31,900 bases of DNA from Bacillota bacterium (lineage in GTDB: Bacteria > Bacillota > Bacilli > Bacillales_B > DSM-18226). How positions within the stretch are numbered: the stretch's first letter is position 1; every line of letters starts with the position of its first letter. The translations under genes and the position numbers were made by a program. The stretch covers positions 1 to 31,900 of the forward strand of contig JAUZQA010000002.1 in NCBI GenBank assembly GCA_030705665.1, given 5' to 3'. The notes under the pieces are model-generated. The model saw only the letters and a program-made list of their open reading frames with translations. It did no database searches and was not told where the DNA came from. Positions 25,548 to 31,899 of the stretch are shown one piece after another.

Positions 25548-25784
25548 TCATTCCCTTTCAAGACCCCTATCCAGATCTTTAGGTTTGTTTCTGATACGAG
25601 TTAAATCATCTAAATGAGTTCGCGATTTTTCAAATTCAAATTCCTCTTTTCCTGAAACGATACCTTGAATATAGTCATTTGTTGAATTGAGGTTTTTTAC
25701 TATCTTATTCAATATATCAGGTTCATGTTCAGCCAGGGTATACCCGTCATTAAACCCTCTAATAAATTTCTTTTCTGCATTCAT
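25548..25784 (-). CDS. small hypothetical protein downstream of the HTH gene
   Basis: A 78-aa protein starting MNAEKKFIRGFNDGYTLAEHEPD, charged and helical with no recognised domain. It follows the excisionase-like gene by 9 bp on the same strand, so the two are co-transcribed. Small partners of this sort are common next to excisionase-like genes in Bacteroidota elements; the function is unknown. Confidence 0.65.
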   Translation of the reverse strand: MNAEKKFIRGFNDGYTLAEHEPDILNKIVKNLNSTNDYIQGIVSGKEEFEFEKSRTHLDDLTRIRNKPKDLDRGLERE

Positions 25785-25793
25785 ATTTTTAAA

Positions 25794-26063
25794 TTAAAAT
25801 GTTCCTCTTGCATTTTTCTCTAAATACTCATAAATGGATTCTACGTCGTAAAGGATAAGCTTCTTTTCTGGTTGAGAAAATCGGATTTTGCCTTCATCCC
25901 TCAACTTCTGCAGAGTGGTCTTGCTGGTAATGCGAAGTTTCAGCATAGCTTCTTCTCCTGAAATCCACTTGTCTTCCTTTATGCTCTTTTTTTCTTTTAT
26001 GCGTCTGACGACTTGTTCAACAAGAGCATAAAACGCTTCATCTTCGAGACAAATTACTTCCAT
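25794..26063 (-). CDS. excisionase-like HTH (MerR-type/HTH_17) protein
   Basis: An 89-aa protein. After a charged helix (DEAFYALVEQVVRRIKEKK) comes KWISGEEAMLKLRITSKTTLQKLRDEGKIRFSQPEKKLILYDVESIYEYLEK, the winged-helix HTH_17 pattern found in excisionases and in small DNA-binding proteins of Bacteroidota integrative elements. It is divergent from the integrase gene, with the attP-like region in between. That is the classic position of a factor setting the direction of integrase recombination and repressing its neighbour. Confidence 0.75.
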   Translation of the reverse strand: MEVICLEDEAFYALVEQVVRRIKEKKSIKEDKWISGEEAMLKLRITSKTTLQKLRDEGKIRFSQPEKKLILYDVESIYEYLEKNARGTF

Positions 26064-26151
26064 TTAGTTACTCTTTAAATATACAAGATAAAAATTCTTT
26101 TGGAAGATATAATTATACCTACAAATAGAGAAAGATAGGAGGATAACAAGA

Positions 26152-26174
26152 TTGTTGTACCTATGTTGTACCAA
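26152..26174. repeat. left arm-type repeat (23 bp) of attP
   Basis: Identical to 26370-26392. It contains two GTTGTACC units 3 bp apart, suited to cooperative binding by the integrase N-terminal arm-binding domain. Confidence 0.6.
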
Positions 26175-26200
26175 ATAAAAAACCGATCATCTGAGATCGG
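26175..26200 (-). terminator. terminator downstream of the tRNA-Leu fragment
   Basis: On the minus strand, a CCGATC/GATCGG stem (26200-26195 with 26188-26183) is followed by a T run (26182-26177). It lies 10 bases past the tRNA 3' end, as a natural tRNA terminator would, so the chromosomal 3' flank may be part of the shared attachment sequence. Confidence 0.65.
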
Positions 26201-26209
26201 CTGAAATTG

Positions 26210-26268
26210 TACCCGGGATGGGAGTTGAACCCACACGACCATTGCTGATCACAGGATTTTAAGTCCTG
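26210..26268 (-). pseudogene. 3' fragment of tRNA-Leu(TAA)
   Basis: On the minus strand the sequence has the anticodon stem CAGGA/TCCTG with loop CTTAAAA (anticodon TAA), a long variable arm (GATC/GGTC), the T-arm GTGGG-TTCAACT-CCCAT, and the acceptor 3' strand CCCGGGT plus A, without CCA. The D-arm and 5' acceptor strand are missing; at 26269 the sequence changes to AT-rich DNA. A class II tRNA cut at the anticodon arm is a standard attachment-site identity block for tyrosine integrases. Confidence 0.8.
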
Positions 26269-26369
26269 TTTTATATGGTTTCAAATGGTTTAATATGTAT
26301 TCAAAAATCCTTTCCCAGTAAGCATTTAATGAATATTTGGTTTCAAATAAATTTATAAGAAACCGCAAT

Positions 26370-26392
26370 TTGTTGTACCTATGTTGTACCAA
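26370..26392. repeat. right arm-type repeat (23 bp) of attP
   Basis: Identical to 26152-26174. It overlaps the probable -33 region of the integrase promoter, so integrase binding here could silence its own gene. Confidence 0.6.
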
Positions 26393-26397
26393 TTTAA

Positions 26398-26405
26398 TAT
26401 CTTTG
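26398..26405 (+). promoter_or_regulatory. candidate -7 box of the integrase gene
   Basis: TATCTTTG matches TAnnTTTG exactly and is 36 bases before the ATG at 26441. A TTG within the arm repeat (26373-26375) is 22 bases upstream, an acceptable -33 spacing. Confidence 0.5.
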
Positions 26406-26440
26406 CTAAGTAAAACATTCTTGATTTTTAACCATTTTCC

Positions 26441-27670
26441 ATGTCGGCCTTAAAAATTGTACTGCGAAAAAAAGCAGACGAAAATAAGAAAATTCCTGAA
26501 GATAAACCATTCCCTATAGCTATACGAATCACTAAAGACCGCATTTCTTCATATACCTATATAGGACATAGCGCCACGATAAAACAGTGGGATGCCGTAA
26601 ATCAAAGAGTCAAAAAATCACACCCCAATTCAGCAAGATTAAATAATCTCATTAGCACTAAATATGCCGAGGCAAATAATAAATTAATAGACCTTGAAAC
26701 ATTAAAAAATGATGTTTCTTCCAGGGCTATAAAATCCAGTATTACTTCTGCTAAACATGCTACCTTTTTTAAACAAGCCGATATCTATTTAGATAATTTA
26801 AAGAAGCATGGCAAGTATAACCGGCGGTCTGCTGATAAGCCAAGAGTGGAACGTTTCCGTGAATTTCTGGATGGTGGCGATATTACCTTCTCAGAGATCA
26901 ATCCTTCGCTCCTAAAGCGATTTAAAGCCTATTTAAAGGGTACTAGGAGTATAACAGACCGAACAGTCTTTAATCATTTAGTCGTTATCCGTACAGTCTT
27001 TAACCAAGCAATAGCTTCGAATATCGTTGACCGTAAGTTTTACCCTTTTGGCAAGGACAAAATTGTTATCAAATTTCCTGATTCCATAAAGATGGGTTTA
27101 GTTGCAAAGGAGGTAAAATCTATTGAAGATTTAAAGCTACCATCCGGTTCTCTTCTCAATCATGCCCGTAACGTATGGTTGTTCTCTTTTTATTTTGCGG
27201 GGATGAGAGTTTCTGATGTATTACGTTTAAAATGGTCTGATTTCCAGGATGACCGTATGTATTATTCAATGGGTAAAAATGATAAAGGTGGGTCATTGAA
27301 AGTACCTGAGAAAGCATTAAAAATACTTAAACAGTATAAAAGAGATAATCCGATACACAATCTGGTGTTCCCAGATTTAGAAACACTCCCAGAATTAAAT
27401 GATCTTTATTCAATACAACAACGTATTAATCAAAAAGTAAAAAAGATTAATGAAGGATTACAGGATATTGCAAAGCTTATCAAAACAGATAAAAAACTAA
27501 CGATGCATATCGCCAGGCATACGTTTGGCAATATTTCAGGAGAGAAGATACCAATTCAAATGCTCCAAAAACTTTACAGACATTCCTCCATTACAACCAC
27601 AATAGGCTATCAAGCTAATTTTATTCATAAAGATGCTGATGAGGCGTTGAATGCAGTAATTGGTTTTTAG
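26441..27670 (+). CDS. int: tyrosine site-specific integrase (Bacteroidota type)
   Basis: A 409-aa protein of normal length. The N-terminal arm-binding domain (about 1-100, PFPIAIRITKDRISSYTYIG) and the SAM-like core-binding domain (about 105-215) precede the catalytic domain with R256 (AGMRVSDVLRLKW), H356-x-x-R359 (HIARHTFGN), H381 (YRHSSITTT) and the nucleophile Y390 (IGYQANF). All essential residues are present, so it should be active. The attP-like region with a tRNA-Leu fragment lies immediately upstream. Because that attP appears unrecombined, this integrase is probably not responsible for the present chromosomal insertion. Confidence 0.92.
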   Translation: MSALKIVLRKKADENKKIPEDKPFPIAIRITKDRISSYTYIGHSATIKQWDAVNQRVKKSHPNSARLNNLISTKYAEANNKLIDLETLKNDVSSRAIKSSITSAKHATFFKQADIYLDNLKKHGKYNRRSADKPRVERFREFLDGGDITFSEINPSLLKRFKAYLKGTRSITDRTVFNHLVVIRTVFNQAIASNIVDRKFYPFGKDKIVIKFPDSIKMGLVAKEVKSIEDLKLPSGSLLNHARNVWLFSFYFAGMRVSDVLRLKWSDFQDDRMYYSMGKNDKGGSLKVPEKALKILKQYKRDNPIHNLVFPDLETLPELNDLYSIQQRINQKVKKINEGLQDIAKLIKTDKKLTMHIARHTFGNISGEKIPIQMLQKLYRHSSITTTIGYQANFIHKDADEALNAVIGF

Positions 27671-27715
27671 TTACCGAATTCCTTTTAATATTAATATTCA
27701 TACCTTATAATAATT

Positions 27716-27747
27716 AAAGCCTGTAGGATTTTCTCCAAACAGGCTTT
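27716..27747. terminator. bidirectional terminator between integrase and ardC
   Basis: A 9-bp perfect stem AAAGCCTGT (27716-27724) / ACAGGCTTT (27739-27747) with a 14-nt loop, situated between two convergent genes. The U-tract is short (TTT plus GTGTT), so its strength is uncertain. Confidence 0.6.
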
Positions 27748-27753
27748 GTGTTA

Positions 27754-28671
27754 CTAACCCATAACTTCTTCAATTACTTCCAATTCCTCTCCTTTTGCAA
27801 CTGCCAAATTCAAAATACAATCAACAGCCCTTTGTGCCTGCCCACTGGCCTGTACGATAAATCGTTTATCATTCTTTAATTTATCAAGCCATCCATCAAT
27901 ATAAGCGACAGAGTTTTGTATCTCTTTGTCAATAATACCTGTAAAGGAGCATAAGTAGGCAGACCCCAACTCCGCAATTAATTCTTCAATGCTATACGGC
28001 TCACTACCAAACTCATTCATTTCAGTAATGGATTTTCTACCCAAACGTTTTTCCGAACCCGTACTATGTACGAGTTCATGGAAAAGTACTGAATAGTAGG
28101 CTTCAATGCTTTTAAAGCTTTTCTTCCTTGGCATATTGATATAATCTTCAATAATATGATAGTAAGCTTTCTGCTCCTTATGCTTAATCACCGGGCAGTC
28201 AGGCATAGTTTGAATGATGCCTTCACATTCAAGCAAAGTATCATGTTCTTTCGTAACTAACGGTTCAATATTATCCTTTGGCAAATCCCTGCACTGTGCA
28301 ATATTAAACACCTTGTAATAACGGAGCATGGGAACGGTTTTAGCATTGCCCCTTTTGTCAAATTCTTCTGGTTGTTTCTTTACATGCTTCCAGAAGAGAA
28401 CAATGTGCCCGTGTTCTCCCTGATTGACTGAGCCACCAATCTTTTTCAATTGATCCCAGGTAAGGAATAGATTGTGTTCATAGTTAAGAGAAAGTAGCAG
28501 CCAGAGATTAATCCCCCGGTAAGGTCGCTTGCTAATGAGATTCATAGGAACGCCATCATCTGCCCAAGGCTTTTGCCAGGGGACGGTACCAGCTTCTAAT
28601 AATTCAATAATGCGGTTAGTAACCATTTCATAAACATCCAGTTTAATGGATGAAGAGTTATGTGAATCCAT
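27754..28671 (-). CDS. ArdC-like antirestriction protein (zincin C-terminal domain)
   Basis: A 305-aa protein. The N-terminal ssDNA-binding ArdC domain (VYEMVTNRIIELLEAGTVPWQKPW, then SKRPYRGINLWLL) is followed by a metallopeptidase-like domain with H198-E-L-V-H202 (FHELVHSTGSEKRLGR). ArdC proteins shield incoming single-stranded DNA from host restriction during transfer, which suits a mobilizable element that also carries its own restriction system. Zinc ligands are intact. Confidence 0.88.
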   Translation of the reverse strand: MDSHNSSSIKLDVYEMVTNRIIELLEAGTVPWQKPWADDGVPMNLISKRPYRGINLWLLLSLNYEHNLFLTWDQLKKIGGSVNQGEHGHIVLFWKHVKKQPEEFDKRGNAKTVPMLRYYKVFNIAQCRDLPKDNIEPLVTKEHDTLLECEGIIQTMPDCPVIKHKEQKAYYHIIEDYINMPRKKSFKSIEAYYSVLFHELVHSTGSEKRLGRKSITEMNEFGSEPYSIEELIAELGSAYLCSFTGIIDKEIQNSVAYIDGWLDKLKNDKRFIVQASGQAQRAVDCILNLAVAKGEELEVIEEVMG

Positions 28672-28752
28672 GATTCTATGTTTTTAATTGTGAAAGAATA
28701 ATTTCTTTCATTGTATGTAATACAGAAAAAAATATAAGGGAGGGTAAAATGC

Positions 28753-28778
28753 AAAAAGCAAGGGAAATGTCCCCTTGC
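28753..28778 (-). terminator. terminator of the RuvC-fold gene unit
   Basis: On the minus strand, a GCAAGGG/CCCTTGC stem (28778-28772 with 28764-28758) is followed by T5 (28757-28753). It is 8 bases past the stop of the gene at 28786. Confidence 0.75.
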
Positions 28779-28785
28779 CTTTATT

Positions 28786-29283
28786 TTAACTTCGCCATTT
28801 CCCTATTTTTCGGAGATACAGTGTCGCCACACCTATTGCTTCAAACATTTTATAGTAATACTTATTCTTATTCCTCAGTTCCTTTTCATAATATGGTTTT
28901 AATTCCGGAAAGAGTAACACCAATTGTTTCATGAAGGCTCTTGAACTTTTTCTTTTGAAACCAGGAATAAAAAGGAGTAAATCTTTTGGAGTGTATGTAA
29001 TTACTTCAATATGGCGCATTTGAGCTAATGCGATTATTGCTATCATTAGTTCTTTAAACTCTTTTGTTTGATGACCAGGATGTGGTATTGACAAAGTGAT
29101 CTTCTGTATGTTATAACCTTCTGCGCACGATCCCAGGCTAGTAAGTATCATTTCTCTCTTTTGAGAGGTCCATTTCGCTTTGTGAAGCTTTGACGAGTAA
29201 TCCACAAGTTGATTGAATTTGACAACTGCTAGCCCTAGGATTCGTGTATTAAAACTAAGACCCAGTATGGTTTGAGCTTCCAT
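28786..29283 (-). CDS. RuvC/RNase H-fold protein with altered catalytic residue
   Basis: A 165-aa protein whose pattern recalls RuvC resolvases: first strand ILGLSFNTRILGLAVV (RuvC: GIDPGxxxxGxAV), then ITLSIPHPG, the helix-strand IEVITYTPKDLLLFI (RuvC: PxxVK), and MFEAIGVATLYLRK (RuvC: DEADALA). The first catalytic Asp is S10, so Holliday-junction cleavage is doubtful; a DNA-binding or structural role is more likely. It overlaps the upstream 78-aa gene by 29 bp and shares its terminator. The assignment is from motif resemblance only. Confidence 0.55.
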   Translation of the reverse strand: MEAQTILGLSFNTRILGLAVVKFNQLVDYSSKLHKAKWTSQKREMILTSLGSCAEGYNIQKITLSIPHPGHQTKEFKELMIAIIALAQMRHIEVITYTPKDLLLFIPGFKRKSSRAFMKQLVLLFPELKPYYEKELRNKNKYYYKMFEAIGVATLYLRKIGKWRS

Positions 29284-29491
29284 GTTGATTAATAAGAAAT
29301 GTAAATAATGCGCCTCTTGATTTACGGATACTTGCCTCAGGCATCGACATTACCTTTGCTAAAATCCGCCTTAAATGGCTTTCCTGATATTTACGGGTAT
29401 AAGTAAGGAACAACGGCAAAGCATCTCTATCTTTCAAAGTCTCAGCAATTTCATTCGCTAACCTGATTTCATTAGGTTCGTAATGTTGCAT
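29255..29491 (-). CDS. small helical protein paired with the RuvC-fold gene
   Basis: A 78-aa protein (MQHYEPNEIRLANEIAETLKDRD) with a basic helical segment SHLRRILAKVMSMPEASIRKSRGALFTFLI that could bind DNA. Its 3' end overlaps the next gene by 29 bp, so they are translationally coupled. Together they resemble paired accessory genes often found beside ardC in Bacteroidota plasmids and integrative elements (from memory). Function unknown. Confidence 0.65.
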   Translation of the reverse strand: MQHYEPNEIRLANEIAETLKDRDALPLFLTYTRKYQESHLRRILAKVMSMPEASIRKSRGALFTFLINQHGSSNHTGS

Positions 29492-29536
29492 AAATTGTTA
29501 AGGAATTAAACTAATAATTTTTTTATTCTGTTTTAT

Positions 29537-29584
29537 TATCGACGATATTCGTTTCGATTATTTATCATTCGGTTATCGTTCGAT
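29537..29584. promoter_or_regulatory. cluster of TATCG/CGAT palindromes (operator or origin candidate)
   Basis: TATCGACGATA (29537-29547) and ATCGTTCGAT (29575-29584) are palindromic, with TTTCGATT and ATCATTCGG between them, in very AT-rich DNA upstream of the recombinase unit and of the divergent minus-strand pair. The spacing suggests protein-binding sites controlling both directions. The stretch 29492-29861 otherwise holds only the hairpins listed separately. Confidence 0.4.
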
Positions 29585-29640
29585 TTTTTATACTTTTTAT
29601 TTTATTTTTCTCTCGAAATTTTCAGAATGAAAACAATTAA

Positions 29641-29691
29641 GGACATTCTGTTGTCCTTTAGAAGAATGGTGCCCGAAGGCACCTATTTTTT
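29641..29691 (+). terminator. double hairpin with T run upstream of the recombinase unit
   Basis: GGACA/TGTCC (29641-29656) is followed by a strong GGTGCC-CGAA-GGCACC hairpin (29668-29683) and TATTTTTTAT. This is an intrinsic terminator placed before the recombinase genes, so it may act as an attenuator of transcription entering from the left. An ATG at 29627 opens a short frame through it, but I do not consider that frame a gene. Confidence 0.6.
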
Positions 29692-29764
29692 ATGTTTTCA
29701 TAAATATTTTTTGAAAATAAAACTCATAAAATGGAATTCGACCTCATCCCATTCAAAAATTTTA

Positions 29765-29848
29765 TCTCATTTTAAAATGAGAAATAAGAGAGGGTTAAAT
29801 ACAAAAAAAAAGAACTATAAATTACGCTCTACCCTCTCTTATTTTTTT
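29765..29848. terminator. 18-bp palindrome and long-loop 14-bp hairpin
   Basis: TCTCATTTTAAAATGAGA (29765-29782) is a perfect palindrome. It overlaps the first arm of a 14-bp perfect inverted repeat (AAATAAGAGAGGGT 29782-29795 with ACCCTCTCTTATTT 29831-29844) followed by a T run (29842-29848). The overlap makes the two folds mutually exclusive, as in attenuators or riboswitch-like leaders, and the next gene starts only 25-30 bases later. Confidence 0.5.
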
Positions 29849-29873
29849 CGTGAAATGAAATATGATACTTGTT

Positions 29874-30134
29874 ATGTCTAAGTATTATAAAAAGCAAGAG
29901 CTGATAATCTCACCAATGAGAGCATTACCGGAAGAAGAAACTACTTCTGATTCATCTGGATATTATTTTAACCAAGAAACAATTGATAGCATTTCAGAAT
30001 TAGGTTCCGTTTTACAAAGAATACATAATAGACTTAAAAGCGAGGGATATAGTATAATTGATGGTAAGCTTATTAATTCTAAAGGCGAAGTAGAATATGA
30101 AAGACCCAAAAGATATACAGATGAATATAATTAA
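29874..30134 (+). CDS. small acidic protein upstream of the recombinase (possible directionality factor)
   Basis: 86 aa from the ATG at 29874 (MSKYYKKQELIISPMRALPEE); an in-frame ATG at 29862 adds four residues. A central disordered acidic stretch is followed by a helix (QETIDSISELGSVLQRIHNRLKSEGY). It overlaps the recombinase start by 38 bp, so expression is coupled. A small partner gene translated with a serine integrase could be its recombination directionality factor; there is no motif to prove this. Confidence 0.6.
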   Translation: MSKYYKKQELIISPMRALPEEETTSDSSGYYFNQETIDSISELGSVLQRIHNRLKSEGYSIIDGKLINSKGEVEYERPKRYTDEYN

Positions 30135-31821
30135 GGAAATTGAATCCGGTATTTGGAAAAATTATTATCTGGTATACAACAGAAAAAGCACGGATGAGCC
30201 CGAAAATCAAAAAAACTCTATTGCATACCAAAAATCAGAAAATACCCGTTTTGCATTTAAACAAAATTTACCTATTGCTAAATTAAATATTGAAGGCTTT
30301 TGTACTGACGGAATTATTTCTGAAAAGCATTCTGCTTTTAAAGAAGATATCGATATGAGTTTTGGAGATAATGGTTTGGTACAATACCGTATAGACAGAC
30401 CTAAATTCTACAAACTAATTCAATTTTTAAATCATGGGTATTTCAAAGGAGTAATTATATTATGCTGGGATAGAATCTCACGTAATAAAGGTGATGAAAC
30501 CGTTGTTCGAAAATTAATGAAATCGGGTATTGATTTTAAATTTGTTTTAGCAACTTATGATAAAACAAGTTCAGGTGCATTACACATGGATATTGATGGA
30601 ATGTTTGCAGAACATCATAGTAGAGTAACGAGTGAAAAGGTATCACTAAATATATTTAATCAAAGAGAAAAAGGAATCTGTGTATACAAAGCACCGGTAG
30701 GATATTTAAATCCTGGATCGATGGAGAACAAACCTTTTGATCCTGTTCGTGCTCCTATGATAAAAAAACTATTTGAAATGTATAGTACCGGCGAATGGAC
30801 TCTTGCAGAACTTGCAAAATTTGCTACCGAGCAAGGTTTTACTATGCCACCTTCACGAAGAAAAAGAACGCGAGAAGAAATGCTAATGGAAGAAGAAGAT
30901 GACATTTTGCTAAAAATTGAACCAGTGAATCATTTAGTTACTTATACTTCAATACAAAAAATATTAACTAACCAATTTTATACCGGAAGAATAATTGGTA
31001 ACAATAGAAAAATTATAAAAAGCAACAGTCATTTACCATTAATATCAGATGAATTATTTAATAAAGTCCAGGATGTTTTAAGTAAGAAAAAAATCAGTAC
31101 TCACTACGTTAAAAGAATCGAATATCCTCTTCGTGGAATTGTTCGATGTGGCGGATGTCAAAGACTATACACTCCATATGAGAAAAAAGGCATTTTATAT
31201 TTTAGTTCACGTTGTGAAAAAAATTGTGCTAATAAGCATAAGTGCTTTAATATTTCTTTCATTACAACCAAAATATTGAAATTAATGGAGAATCTCCATT
31301 TCTCTGATAAAGAATTGGAAGAGTTTAATAACCGTTTCTCTACAGATATTGCCTTATTTGAAACAAAGCGATTTTACCAACTTGAAATTAATGAAAAACA
31401 AAAGAAGAAGCTCCGTGAGGATATGGCTTATTTACGTGAAAACAGGCTCACATTGCTTAAAACCGGTGTTTATACACCAGAAGGATTAGTTGAAGAAGAA
31501 AATAATTTAAACAGCAAATTAGTGGACTTACAACAAAAAGAATCTATATCAGATATTTCAATGAGTGAAACATTTAAAGATGTAGTAATTCTTTCAGAAC
31601 TCGTTAAAGATGCTTGTGTATATTATTATAAAGCGAATTCATTTGAAAAACAGGATATAATTAGAATTATCTTTTCCGAACTCACGCTTTTTAATAATGA
31701 GTTGAAATATAAGTGCAAAAACGGATGCGAAGCACTTGAAAGACGTTTTGTTCTCTCTGGTGACCCTACAGAGAATCGAACTCTGATTACCGCCTTGAGA
31801 AGGCGATGTCCTAACCGTTAG
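30097..31821 (+). CDS. large serine recombinase fused in frame to antisense tRNA-Glu
   Basis: 574 aa (ATG 30097; ATG 30121 is an alternative). The resolvase domain has YNRKSTDEPENQKNS with S31 as nucleophile, CWDRISRNKGDE and the DGMFAEHHSRVTSEKV helix. A recombinase domain follows (ICVYKAPVGYLNPG), then a zinc ribbon (C351/C354, C373/C377) and a coiled coil (about 410-480), the order of large serine integrases. The last 19 residues (from DPTENRTL) are encoded by the antisense strand of tRNA-Glu. Tails matching the expected natural end lie at 134-247 and 2488-2580. It very probably inserted this element. Similar recombinases are common in Patescibacteria and Bacteroidota (from memory). Confidence 0.9.
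   Translation: MKDPKDIQMNIIKEIESGIWKNYYLVYNRKSTDEPENQKNSIAYQKSENTRFAFKQNLPIAKLNIEGFCTDGIISEKHSAFKEDIDMSFGDNGLVQYRIDRPKFYKLIQFLNHGYFKGVIILCWDRISRNKGDETVVRKLMKSGIDFKFVLATYDKTSSGALHMDIDGMFAEHHSRVTSEKVSLNIFNQREKGICVYKAPVGYLNPGSMENKPFDPVRAPMIKKLFEMYSTGEWTLAELAKFATEQGFTMPPSRRKRTREEMLMEEEDDILLKIEPVNHLVTYTSIQKILTNQFYTGRIIGNNRKIIKSNSHLPLISDELFNKVQDVLSKKKISTHYVKRIEYPLRGIVRCGGCQRLYTPYEKKGILYFSSRCEKNCANKHKCFNISFITTKILKLMENLHFSDKELEEFNNRFSTDIALFETKRFYQLEINEKQKKKLREDMAYLRENRLTLLKTGVYTPEGLVEEENNLNSKLVDLQQKESISDISMSETFKDVVILSELVKDACVYYYKANSFEKQDIIRIIFSELTLFNNELKYKCKNGCEALERRFVLSGDPTENRTLITALRRRCPNR
31760..31771. other. attR candidate: right end of the element at the tRNA-Glu 3' end
   Basis: GTGACCCTACAG is identical to 132-143. 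It covers the tRNA discriminator base, the acceptor 3' strand and the edge of the T-stem. Left of it is recombinase coding sequence; right of it is intact tRNA. Confidence 0.6.
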
Positions 31822-31832
31822 ACGATAGGGCC
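31761..31832 (-). tRNA. tRNA-Glu (CTC)
   Basis: A complete cloverleaf on the minus strand: acceptor GGCCCTA/TAGGGTC (one G-T pair), D-arm GTCT/GGAC, anticodon arm TCGCC-TTCTCAA-GGCGG with anticodon CTC, T-arm CAGAG-TTCGATT-CTCTG, and discriminator A. CCA follows directly (31760-31758) but belongs to the recombinase side of the junction. At the left end the corresponding bases are CAA, so the element supplied the encoded CCA. The gene is kept functional by the insertion. Confidence 0.93.
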
Positions 31833-31837
31833 AGTAG

Positions 31838-31870
31838 CGAAAATATAGCATTTTTGTATGAAAAATCAAA
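31838..31870 (-). promoter_or_regulatory. promoter of tRNA-Glu
   Basis: On the minus strand, TTTG (31870-31867), a 19-bp spacer, then TATATTTTCG (31847-31838), close to the Bacteroidota TTTG / TAnnTTTG promoter, ending 5 bases before the mature tRNA 5' end. Confidence 0.6.
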
Positions 31871-31899
31871 AAAACAGGCATCCGTAATTGGATTGCCTG
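31870..31899 (-). terminator. terminator of a minus-strand gene beyond the window
   Basis: On the minus strand, a CAGGCA/TGCCTG stem (31899-31894 with 31880-31875), with extra inner pairing, is followed by a T run (31874-31868). It overlaps the -33 region of the tRNA promoter and would end transcription coming from the right. Confidence 0.7.

Larger units (their letters stand above)
26152..26392. other. attP-like region of the tyrosine integrase
   Basis: A tRNA-Leu 3' fragment (core, 26210-26268) lies between two identical 23-bp repeats (26152-26174 and 26370-26392), each made of GTTGTACC, TAT and GTTGTACC. A further direct repeat, TGGTTTCAAAT, occurs at 26276-26286 and 26338-26348. A core flanked on both sides by arm-type repeats between excisionase and integrase genes is the layout of an unrecombined attP, not of attL or attR. 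Inference from layout. Confidence 0.6.

Noticed and set aside
26210..26268. Functional tRNA-Leu gene
   Set aside because: The D-arm and 5' acceptor strand are absent; only the 3' part is present, so it is an attachment-site fragment.
29627..29881. 84-residue open frame before the recombinase unit
   Set aside because: It runs through a strong terminator hairpin and the palindrome cluster and is made of low-complexity Lys/Phe-rich residues; more likely a leader than a gene.
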